Assembly: GCA_030594505.1 (NCBI GenBank)
Contig: JAUVFC010000027.1
Span: forward strand, 1-12,057
Source of the DNA: Desulfobacterales bacterium
GTDB lineage: Bacteria > Desulfobacterota > Desulfobacteria > Desulfobacterales > C00003106
Length of the DNA: 12,057 nt
Direction: 5' to 3'
Below the pieces are notes generated by a model. The model made no database searches, had not been told where the DNA came from, and saw nothing but the letters and a program-made list of their open reading frames with translations. Positions 6,461 through 12,057 of the stretch are shown one piece after another. Each line of letters opens with the position of its first letter. Position 1 is the stretch's first letter. The position numbers and the translations under genes are program-made.

Positions 6461-6880
6461 GTGGTTGGTATTGTTATAGCGACACATGCGCGCTTAGGGG
6501 CAGCCTTGATTGAGGCTGCGGAATTTATATTAGGAGGCCCTTTTGAGTATATCGATTTTGTATCAATCGATTTAAAAGAGAGCGCTGAGGATTTGAGGAA
6601 AAAGATTGCTCAAGGAATCAAAAAGGTAAATAATGGGGATGGTGTTCTAATTCTAACGGATATGTTTGGTGGAACTCCGTCCAATCTGAGCCTTTCGTTT
6701 TTAGAAGAAGGAAAGGTTGAGGTTGTCACAGGTGTCAATCTGCCGATTTTAATTCGCTCGCTTAATAAGAGGAAGGGAAAATCCTTGCAAGAACTTTCTC
6801 AAGAGGTGTACAATTACGGTCAAAAGAGCATCTCTCTTGCCAGTAGTATATTAAAAGGGAATAAGAGGGCGGGCAATTAG
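6461..6880 (+). CDS. PTS mannose-type EIIA domain protein
   Basis: This is a single EIIA domain of the mannose (PTS-I/EIIA-Man) family, which takes phosphate from HPr on a histidine. From the GTG at 6461 the product has 139 residues. IVIATHARLG places the active histidine at H9, TDMFGGTPSN lies at 66-75 with the conserved aspartate D67, and VVTGVNLPIL at 88-97 is typical. A perfect Shine-Dalgarno sequence, AGGAGGT, precedes that GTG. A longer in-frame start at 6404 would overlap rapZ and add residues unlike the family. No EIIB, EIIC, EIID, HPr or EI gene lies in the window, so the protein may be regulatory, or its partners may be elsewhere. It takes the position that npr occupies in E. coli. 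The stop codon forms the first bases of the palindrome at 6878-7024. Confidence 0.92.
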   Translation: MVGIVIATHARLGAALIEAAEFILGGPFEYIDFVSIDLKESAEDLRKKIAQGIKKVNNGDGVLILTDMFGGTPSNLSLSFLEEGKVEVVTGVNLPILIRSLNKRKGKSLQELSQEVYNYGQKSISLASSILKGNKRAGN

Positions 6881-7024
6881 TGTCAGTCCAGAAACGGCAT
6901 ATTTTGTCCCAATACTGCGTTCTCCGCGGGCTTCTATCCTCGACGTAGCACAGCTACGCCTCCGGTAGAAACCCTTGTGCGGCCTTGTCTTGTGACAAAA
7001 TATGCCGTTTCCGGACGGACACTA
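6878..7024. repeat. 147-base cruciform-type palindrome between EIIA and rimI
   Basis: The outer arms at 6878-6911 and 6991-7024 are reverse complements except at three positions and start with TAGTGTC, which includes the EIIA stop codon. Inside, CTATCCTCGA (6934-6943) and CCTCCGGT (6959-6966) flank an apex hairpin, CGTAGC-ACA-GCTACG (6944-6958). The same flanks, with a different self-complementary apex, occur at 11982-12014. No protein is encoded. It could be a nonautonomous mobile repeat or a structured RNA in the read-through transcript. No T-run follows it. Confidence 0.85.
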
Positions 7025-7047
7025 TACATCAATATTTTCTTTCATGA

Positions 7048-7509
7048 GTGGCTTTGCACCTTTATACAACGTCAATGCGCCGGGAAGATATAGATCAGGT
7101 CCTGGCTATCGAAAAAGTCTCGTTTCCATCACCATGGGGCCGTAAGACATTTGAAAGCGAACTGGAAAATTCGAATGCCCGTAATATTGTGGCAAAGGAA
7201 AAGAAGGCTGATGGAGGAGATCTTGTTGTTGCTTATGTTTGTTTTTGGTTCGTTGCAGATGAGATTCATATCATAAATATTGCGGTTTCACTTGAATACC
7301 GGGGGCAGGGTATTGGAACCAAACTTTTGCAGGAGGTATTTTCAGAGGGACGTAAAAAACAGTGCAAGGTGGCTGTCCTCGAGGCTCATCCATCTAATCA
7401 AAAAGCTATTTTATTTTACAGAAGGTCTGGATTCAAAGTGGTGGGAAGGCGGCCGGGATATTATTCCGAGACAGGAGAGAATGCCTTGATTATGTCAAAG
7501 AAGTTATAA
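7048..7509 (+). CDS. rimI: Ribosomal protein S18 N-acetyltransferase RimI (GNAT family)
   Basis: RimI uses acetyl-CoA to acetylate the N-terminus of ribosomal protein S18. The 153-residue product is one GNAT domain. SFPSPWGRKTFESEL at about 25-39 is the typical RimI N-terminal motif. IINIAVSLEYRGQGIG carries the acetyl-CoA pyrophosphate loop RGQGIG at 85-90. E112 and Y124 have the same 12-residue spacing as the catalytic E103 and Y115 of E. coli RimI. The start is uncertain: GTG at 7048 gives a family-like N-terminus but has no clear ribosome-binding site, and the ATG at 7075 (MRREDI) is the main alternative. It stands alone between a palindrome and gap. Other GNAT N-terminal acetyltransferases remain possible, but the RimI signature is good. 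Confidence 0.85.
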   Translation: MALHLYTTSMRREDIDQVLAIEKVSFPSPWGRKTFESELENSNARNIVAKEKKADGGDLVVAYVCFWFVADEIHIINIAVSLEYRGQGIGTKLLQEVFSEGRKKQCKVAVLEAHPSNQKAILFYRRSGFKVVGRRPGYYSETGENALIMSKKL

Positions 7510-7545
7510 TGAGCTGTATACAATAAAAGTACGAAAGGAGTAGCA

Positions 7546-8553
7546 ATGAGTGTAAGAGTTGGTATCAACGGTTTCGGACGTATTGGAAGACTGGTATTTA
7601 GAGCGGCAATGGCTAATGAGGATGTGGAAGTTATTGCTATTAATGACCTTACAGATGCTCATACAATGGCATATCTTTTAAAACACGACTCAGTACACGG
7701 CACGCTCGATGCCGAAGTTAGCTCAACAGAGGATGCAATCGTGGTGGACGGCAAATCTATTGCGCTTACTGCAATTAAAGACCCGGCACAACTCCGATGG
7801 AAAGACTTCAATGTAGATATCGTTATGGAGTGTACCGGGCTATTTCGCGACAAGGCGACTACCTCGAAGCACTTAGAAGCAGGCGCAAAAAAGGTAATTA
7901 TTTCTGCCCCTGCCAAAGACCCCGATGTTACGGTTGTGATGGGGGTCAATGCGTTCCAGTACGATCCCAAAGAACATCATATAATATCAAATGCGTCGTG
8001 TACAACCAACTGCCTTGCGCCTGTAGCAAAAGTCCTCATGGAGAGTTTTGGAATCCAGAGGGGGTTGATGACAACTATTCATTCGTATACCGGTGATCAA
8101 CGACTCCTTGATTTTCCCCACAAAGACCTGCGCAGAGCGCGGGCGGCGGCTGTGTCTATGATTCCTACTACTACCGGGGCCGCCAAGGCGGTAGGATTGG
8201 TTCTGCCGGAGCTTCAGGGAAAGTTGAACGGTCTGGCAATAAGGGTCCCAACCCCGAATGTTTCTATTGTTGATCTGGTTGTAAATGTAGAAAAGAGCGG
8301 GCTCACCGTGGGGGATGTGAACAATGCGCTGAAATCCGCGGCCGAAGGCGATTTAAAAGGAATCTTGGAGGTCTGTGAGGAACCTTTGGTTTCTATAGAT
8401 TTTAACGGATCTTCACTTTCTTCTATTGTGGATGCCGGCACCACCTATGTCGTTGACAACATGGTAAAGGTCCTTTCATGGTACGACAATGAATGCGGTT
8501 ATTCCAATCGTATGGTCGACCTTGCGGCTTATATCGCGGAACAGCCATTGTAG
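7546..8553 (+). CDS. gap: Glyceraldehyde-3-phosphate dehydrogenase, type I
   Basis: GAPDH converts glyceraldehyde-3-phosphate and phosphate to 1,3-bisphosphoglycerate with NAD in glycolysis, and runs in reverse in gluconeogenesis. The 335-residue product has the Rossmann motif GINGFGRIGR at 6-15, D34 in AINDLTD (favours NAD over NADP), the catalytic cysteine C152 in SNASCTTNCL, and H179 in TTIHSYTGDQ. The C-terminal WYDNECGYSNRMVDL is intact, and length is normal. The ATG has a clear ribosome-binding site, AAAGGAG at 7534-7540. TATAAT at 7505-7510, overlapping the rimI stop, could be a -10 box for a separate gap promoter, but no good -35 stands at the right distance. tpiA follows after 132 bases. 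pgk, often found between the two, is absent. Confidence 0.98.
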   Translation: MSVRVGINGFGRIGRLVFRAAMANEDVEVIAINDLTDAHTMAYLLKHDSVHGTLDAEVSSTEDAIVVDGKSIALTAIKDPAQLRWKDFNVDIVMECTGLFRDKATTSKHLEAGAKKVIISAPAKDPDVTVVMGVNAFQYDPKEHHIISNASCTTNCLAPVAKVLMESFGIQRGLMTTIHSYTGDQRLLDFPHKDLRRARAAAVSMIPTTTGAAKAVGLVLPELQGKLNGLAIRVPTPNVSIVDLVVNVEKSGLTVGDVNNALKSAAEGDLKGILEVCEEPLVSIDFNGSSLSSIVDAGTTYVVDNMVKVLSWYDNECGYSNRMVDLAAYIAEQPL

Positions 8554-8582
8554 TAACCAGATGGAGATTGCCTTTTTTATTA

Positions 8583-8635
8583 GACAGGATTTACAGGATA
8601 GAAATAAAAATCTTGTAAATCCTGTTTATCCTGTC
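8583..8635. repeat. GACAGGAT inverted repeat between gap and tpiA
   Basis: The left arm 8583-8599 contains GACAGGATTTACAGGAT. The right arm 8619-8635 contains ATCCTGTTTATCCTGTC. They pair at 15 of 17 positions around a 19-base loop. Each arm is itself a partial tandem of CAGGAT. Very similar CTGTAAATCCTGTTTATCCTGTC repeats occur in many unrelated bacterial genomes (general recollection). It lies in the 132-base gap between gap and tpiA, followed by A-rich DNA, so it is not a forward-strand terminator. Confidence 0.75.
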
Positions 8636-8685
8636 AAAGAAAAAACTATCGTTGGCAGCTAATTGAAAAATAAAAGGAGAAAATC

Positions 8686-9450
8686 GTGGCGGATCGAAGA
8701 CCCGTTATTGCCGGAAATTGGAAGATGTATAAGACCAGCGAAGAGGCGTTGGCATTGATAGATGAATTAAAGGGCTTAATCACAGGTGTGGACGATGTGG
8801 ATACGGTGGTTGCCCCTCCTTTCACCGCTTTGACCGTGGTAGCCGACCGGATCAAAGGCAGCAATATTCAATTGGCGGCACAAAATTTTTACTGGGAATC
8901 TGAAGGAGCATATACAGGAGAGATCTCTCCGACGATGCTTTTAAGCGCTGGTTGCACATATGTCATTATCGGCCATTCTGAGCGACGGCAGTATTTTGGA
9001 GAGACTAACGCTACGGTGAACCGCAAAATCAAGGCGGCGTTGGCCTATAAGCTGGTTCCTATCTTTTGTATCGGAGAATCGTTAGAAGAACGGGAGGCGG
9101 AAAAAACATTTTCAGTACTTGACAAACAGGTGTCAGAGGGGTTAGAGAATATTGCCGCCGATGATGTTGAAAAGATCGTCATTGCCTATGAGCCGGTGTG
9201 GGCCATTGGCACCGGAAAGACAGCTTCCGATGAACAGGCCCAGGAGGCACACCATTTTATCAGAAAGTGCGTGTCCGACCTTTACGGAAAAGATATTGCA
9301 AACGTTGTAAGGATATTGTATGGTGGAAGCGTGAAATCGAATAACATCGCCGGCCTCATGGTACAGCCTGATATTGATGGGGCTTTAGTAGGGGGAGCGA
9401 GTCTTACCGCTTCTTCGTTTGCCGGAATTGTAAAATTTAAGATATCCTGA
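8686..9450 (+). CDS. tpiA: Triosephosphate isomerase
   Basis: TpiA interconverts dihydroxyacetone phosphate and glyceraldehyde-3-phosphate, feeding the GAPDH encoded just upstream. The 254-residue product is a full TIM barrel. N11 and K13 in AGNWKMYK bind substrate, H97 in IIGHSERR is the electrophile, and E169 in AYEPVWAIGTG (167-177) is the catalytic base. LYGGSVKSNN and DGALVGGASL form the phosphate-binding loops. The start is GTG with AGGAGA at 8675-8680 as ribosome-binding site, and gives the normal N-terminus. The stop codon is also the first triplet of the hairpin at 9448-9486, and secG follows after 38 bases. Confidence 0.98.
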   Translation: MADRRPVIAGNWKMYKTSEEALALIDELKGLITGVDDVDTVVAPPFTALTVVADRIKGSNIQLAAQNFYWESEGAYTGEISPTMLLSAGCTYVIIGHSERRQYFGETNATVNRKIKAALAYKLVPIFCIGESLEEREAEKTFSVLDKQVSEGLENIAADDVEKIVIAYEPVWAIGTGKTASDEQAQEAHHFIRKCVSDLYGKDIANVVRILYGGSVKSNNIAGLMVQPDIDGALVGGASLTASSFAGIVKFKIS

Positions 9451-9486
9451 GGCAGTTTCAAAATGTTCTCTTTTGAAACTGTCTCA
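9448..9486. repeat. Hairpin at the tpiA stop codon
   Basis: Arms of 16 bases at 9448-9463 (TGAGGCAGTTTCAAAA) and 9471-9486 (TTTTGAAACTGTCTCA) pair fully with one wobble across a 7-base loop. The first three bases are the tpiA stop. The hairpin ends two bases before the earlier of two possible secG starts, so it would sit in the ribosome-binding region of secG and could lower its translation unless ribosomes finishing tpiA open it. Confidence 0.85.
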
Positions 9487-9488
9487 TC

Positions 9489-9848
9489 ATGAGAGCTATT
9501 ATGTCAACTATATTCGTAATTATACATATTGTCGTTTGTGTGGCGTTAATCCTAATCGTACTCCTTCAAACCGGTAAAGGAGCGAGTATGGGCATGTCCT
9601 TTGGAGGAGGAGCGAGCCAGACCCTTTTCGGAAGTAGCGGGGCCGGTACTTTTTTGACAAAGCTGACCACTGGCGCTGCTGTGATTTTTATGTTAACTTC
9701 TTTGGGATTAGCTTATATGTCAGGTCACAAGACCGTGGAATCGGTTATGTCCGATATCACTCCACCGGTATCAGCCCCGGAAGAGGAAGGAGTATATGAA
9801 AAAACTCAACCCTCGGAACCGACACCTACACAATCTTCACAAGAATAA
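9489..9848 (+). CDS. secG: Preprotein translocase subunit SecG
   Basis: SecG is the small accessory subunit of the SecYEG channel and helps SecA-driven export. The 119-residue product has two hydrophobic spans, about residues 6-25 and 58-77. They are joined by the family loop VLLQTGKGASMGMSFGGG followed by SQTLFGSSGAG. The C-terminal 30 residues are proline-, glutamate- and serine-rich and poorly conserved, as is common. The start is either ATG at 9489 or ATG at 9501 (MSTIF). The second has GAGAG a few bases upstream and is somewhat more plausible, giving 115 residues. tRNA-Leu follows 28 bases after the stop and is probably on the same transcript. Confidence 0.95.
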   Translation: MRAIMSTIFVIIHIVVCVALILIVLLQTGKGASMGMSFGGGASQTLFGSSGAGTFLTKLTTGAAVIFMLTSLGLAYMSGHKTVESVMSDITPPVSAPEEEGVYEKTQPSEPTPTQSSQE

Positions 9849-9876
9849 TTTAATTTTCGGACAGCCTCCTATCGTT

Positions 9877-9963
9877 GCCGAAGTGGTGGAATTTGGTAGA
9901 CACGCTGTCTTGAGGGGGCAGTGAGCGACGCTCGTGCGGGTTCAAATCCCGCCTTCGGCACCA
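9877..9963 (+). tRNA. tRNA-Leu (anticodon GAG)
   Basis: The 87-base gene folds into a class II tRNA. GCCGAAG at 9877 pairs with CTTCGGC before the discriminator A at 9960, and CCA is encoded at 9961-9963. The D-arm contains TGGTAGACACGC. The anticodon stem CTGTC/GGCAG holds the loop TTGAGGG with anticodon GAG, reading CUC and CUU. A long variable arm (GAGCGACGCTC) is present, and the T-arm is GCGGGTTCAAATCCCGC. E. coli also has its tRNA-Leu(GAG), leuU, directly after secG. Confidence 0.97.
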
Positions 9964-10031
9964 ACCCTAAGAATTACAAATACTTAGATTAGATTTTTGG
10001 TTTGTTTTCCCTTTTGTAGGTACTTATCCGG

Positions 10032-11003
10032 CTAATCTACTATACTCACCTTGAGATACAAATCTCCCCGGGTATTTTTTTCAAGTGGACGTCCTAATCC
10101 TCGGAGACGAAGCTTGTCTCCATTCGAAATATTGGGCGGGATTGTCAGGAAAAAGGTTCGTTTTTTAAGGCCGGCAGAGATGTTAATCAATTTGCGGGTA
10201 CCGAAAAAGGCCTCGCGCGAATTGATCACAATATTTCCATAGAGATTAGGATCATTGTCCATTGAAATAGGACGGATGACCTGAATCCGCGAGGTTGTTC
10301 GCTTTTGGGTCATCTTTTGTATCTTACTGCTTGCCCCGATTTCAGGCATCAGAGCGAAGAGCTTTAGGAATATAATACCGAATACAAATCCTCCTATATG
10401 AGCCCACCAGGCTATCCCGCCTATCTGTTCCGAGCTTGCCGTGGCGCTCAGGAACTGAATTAAAAACCAGATCCCAAGAAAAAAATACGCGGGAATCTCC
10501 ACAAAATGGAAAAAGAAAAAAAAGGGTATCAGGGTTAGTATCTTTGCTCTGGGAAATAGAACGAAATAGGCGCCCATTATGCCGGCAATCGCACCGCTGG
10601 CCCCGATAGTCGCAACCTGTGAAGATGGATCAGAGATAATGTGAACTATGCCGGATGCAAGACCACAGAGAAGGTAGAAAAGAAGATACCGAATCGGGCC
10701 GATCTTATCTTCTACATTATCACCGAATATATAGAGACTCCACATGTTACTTAGAAGATGTAAGAACCCTCCATGGAGAAACATAAAGGAAAGGAAAGAG
10801 AGAAGTTGTTCTCCTAATGTGAAATGGGCAGATATTTGTGGGACGAAATAACGGGCCGGGACCAGACCGTATATGTAGATAAATTCGTTTAAACGGTGGC
10901 TTTGCGCCAGCTCTATTAGAAAAAATACAACATTAATACCGATCAGGGTATTGTTGACTATAGGATAGCTTGAAGAACGTTGCGAGCTTCGTAAGGGTAT
11001 CAT
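10032..11003 (-). CDS. Rhomboid family intramembrane serine protease with DnaJ-C-like C-terminal domain
   Basis: Rhomboids cleave transmembrane segments inside the membrane. The 323-residue product has about six hydrophobic segments between residues 18 and 218. It carries the rhomboid motifs HGGFLHLLSNMWSL (77-90, N86 for the oxyanion hole), GASG (134-137, nucleophile S136) and AHIGG (201-205, general base H202), so it should be active. After a basic linker (about 222-255), residues 256-323 read like one substrate-binding beta-sandwich of DnaJ: INSREAFFGTRKLINI, then LTIPPNISNGDKLRLRGLG, then RGDLYLKVSI. No J domain or DnaJ zinc finger is present. With six spans the C-terminus should be cytosolic. 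The gene starts 22 bases after the stop of the DksA-like gene and is probably co-transcribed with it. Its ribosome-binding site is weak. Confidence 0.93.
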   Translation of the reverse strand: MIPLRSSQRSSSYPIVNNTLIGINVVFFLIELAQSHRLNEFIYIYGLVPARYFVPQISAHFTLGEQLLSFLSFMFLHGGFLHLLSNMWSLYIFGDNVEDKIGPIRYLLFYLLCGLASGIVHIISDPSSQVATIGASGAIAGIMGAYFVLFPRAKILTLIPFFFFFHFVEIPAYFFLGIWFLIQFLSATASSEQIGGIAWWAHIGGFVFGIIFLKLFALMPEIGASSKIQKMTQKRTTSRIQVIRPISMDNDPNLYGNIVINSREAFFGTRKLINISAGLKKRTFFLTIPPNISNGDKLRLRGLGRPLEKNTRGDLYLKVSIVD

Positions 11004-11025
11004 TTTAAGTTAATTGAAGGACCTA

Positions 11026-11823
11026 TTATTCCTCTTCTTCAATTGGTTCTCCAGGCGGGTTATACTCAGTCCCTTCTTCTATGGATTCCACAACATCTTC
11101 GATTATCTCTTCGTCTCCCGTTATGATTTGCATTTCCTTTTTCACTTCCGGCACTACCGGACGTTTTTTAATGTCATCACGTTCCCAATCTATACGACTG
11201 ACAGCGAGGTGATCGACGATTTCATATAATCCCATGATATCGGATAGTATCTGATGAAGGATCTGCCGCTCTTTTTCGCTTGGAATCGCACCTTCAAGAT
11301 AGACAACACCTTTATGGCAGCGAATTTTCAGTTCATCTCTGTCTATCCGCGCGTCAGCACGCACGTGTTCCATGATAAGTGTTTTTAATTCTGCATCGGT
11401 GAGATAGCAGTATTCCGGGGGGAGTTCTTTTTCCGGTTCAGGTCCCACCATCTCTTCCGGCGCTATTTCCCGGGCAGGTCGTTTTTCTTGAATCACTGCA
11501 CATCTCTTGCACCATCTGGTTGCAGGGACAGCCTTAAGTCTTTTATAGAGGATTTCCTTTCCGCAATTTTCGCAAGCCCCGTAGATTCCGGTGGCGATTT
11601 TTCTCAATGCCCAATCAATCGCCTCGATCTGTCTCTTTTCATTATCGTCGATCAGCGCCATTATCCGTGCGAGCTTAATATCCTGGGCCTGTTCTTCCAA
11701 TTCGGGCTCTTTCATTGTTTCCAGCGTCTGGAGTCCCCTTTCGAGAGAAGATACGCGGCTGAATATATCTTCCCGGCGCTTCAACAGGGTCTCCTTCAGA
11801 TATTTGATTTCTTTGGAATTCAC
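11026..11823 (-). CDS. DksA/TraR-type zinc-finger protein fused to a BON domain
   Basis: DksA-type proteins enter the RNA polymerase secondary channel and modulate transcription with ppGpp. From the GTG at 11823, preceded by GAGGAGGT, the product has 265 residues. Residues 1-80 form two charged helices (coiled coil). The tip carries E41xxE44xA46 in place of the usual DxxDxA of DksA. The zinc finger is C84-x2-C87-x17-C105-x2-C108 with KRLKAVPATRWCKRC, classic for the family. Residues about 141-212 match a BON domain: LTDAELKTLIMEHVRADARI, then IRCHKGVVYLEGAIPSEKER. The tail 226-265 is strongly acidic. A longer frame to 11964 adds residues out of character and ignores the strong ribosome-binding site. 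BON domains usually bind lipids or small ligands, often in the periplasm, but no signal peptide is seen here. Confidence is high for DksA/TraR and good for BON. Confidence 0.92.
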   Translation of the reverse strand: MNSKEIKYLKETLLKRREDIFSRVSSLERGLQTLETMKEPELEEQAQDIKLARIMALIDDNEKRQIEAIDWALRKIATGIYGACENCGKEILYKRLKAVPATRWCKRCAVIQEKRPAREIAPEEMVGPEPEKELPPEYCYLTDAELKTLIMEHVRADARIDRDELKIRCHKGVVYLEGAIPSEKERQILHQILSDIMGLYEIVDHLAVSRIDWERDDIKKRPVVPEVKKEMQIITGDEEIIEDVVESIEEGTEYNPPGEPIEEEE

Positions 11824-11852
11824 AGTTCTTACCTCCTCAAGACAACTGAAAA

Positions 11853-11858
11853 AGTATA
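11853..11858 (-). promoter_or_regulatory. Candidate -10 box for the DksA-BON / rhomboid unit
   Basis: On the minus strand TATACT (5 of 6 to TATAAT) lies about 30 bases before the GTG start at 11823, which would give a leader of some 20-25 bases ending in a strong ribosome-binding site. The hexamer 17 bases further upstream, TTACAT, is a poor -35, so the promoter may need an activator or may be false. Confidence 0.35.
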
Positions 11859-11965
11859 ATCGTAATTGTGTTGGGATGTAATTAAGATGCCCTCGAAGCC
11901 TTCTGGAGACCTTTGCACAACTGCCATTTTCCCGTGATGCGGCGTCAGGCTTCAAATTTTGCACG

Positions 11966-12057
11966 GAGTGAAGCGTCAGCGCTATCCTCGATCCGCCTGA
12001 GGCGGACCTCCGGTTAAAACTTTCGCCTTCCCCCGGCGACGGGATTTCGCTTCGCTC
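11966..12057. repeat. Palindromic element at window edge, relative of the 6878-7024 element
   Basis: CTATCCTCGA (11982-11991) and CCTCCGGT (12007-12014) flank a hairpin TCCGCC-TGA-GGCGGA (11992-12006). The two flanks are identical to those at 6934-6943 and 6959-6966, and the apex has the same 6+3+6 size but a different sequence. Outer arms GAGTGAAGCG (11966-11975) and CGCTTCGCTC (12048-12057) pair with one wobble, and the element may continue past the window. The stretch 11860-11965 holds no gene that can be supported. Confidence 0.65.

Noticed and set aside
9964..10031. Bidirectional terminator between tRNA-Leu and the rhomboid gene
   Set aside because: Only a 5-bp CTAAG/CTTAG stem and scattered T-runs are seen. 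A terminator is expected between convergent genes, but this sequence does not show one convincingly.
11824..11964. Longer start for the DksA-BON gene (312 residues)
   Set aside because: The extra residues have no family resemblance, and the GTG at 11823 has GAGGAGGT at good spacing. The candidate -10 box would lie inside the longer gene.

Overview
The window looks like a chromosomal core region of a Desulfobacterota (former Deltaproteobacteria) Gram-negative anaerobe. The pointers are a complete LPS-export block (kdsC, lptC, lptA, lptB) joined to rpoN, hpf, ptsN and rapZ in the proteobacterial order; a mannose-type EIIA domain following rapZ; a gap-tpiA-secG-tRNA-Leu block; and intergenic gaps full of palindromic repeats of the kind common in that phylum. 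The phylum assignment is inference from gene content and order, not from a database match.

Layout. Positions 1-223 are composite inverted repeats that run almost to the kdsC start. kdsC (224-745) makes KDO for lipid A core. After a 320-base repeat-bearing gap with a candidate promoter come lptC, lptA and lptB (1066-2981), which build the periplasmic bridge and ATPase of the LPS transporter. rpoN (sigma-54), a long-form hibernation factor hpf and ptsN follow tightly. A stop-codon-anchored hairpin separates ptsN from rapZ (5557-6417). rapZ has no ATG, GTG or TTG at its expected start and seems to begin at ATA. A mannose-type EIIA (6461-6880) closes this block. No EI, HPr, EIIB or EIIC is present, so the PTS proteins here probably regulate rather than transport.

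A 147-base palindrome (6878-7024) then separates a second block: rimI, gap, tpiA, secG and tRNA-Leu(GAG). pgk is missing from between gap and tpiA, where a palindrome sits instead. Facing this block on the minus strand is a two-gene unit with unusual architectures. The first gene (11823-11026) encodes a DksA/TraR zinc-finger protein fused to a BON domain and an acidic tail. The second (11003-10032) encodes a rhomboid protease with a C-terminal DnaJ-C-like beta-sandwich. Upstream of this unit a further repeat runs to the window edge.

The points most worth checking are the ATA start of rapZ, the two fusion proteins and their pairing, and the repeat elements. Three repeats begin exactly on a stop codon. 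Two distant elements share flanks around a 15-base apex hairpin whose stem sequence differs while its pairing is kept.
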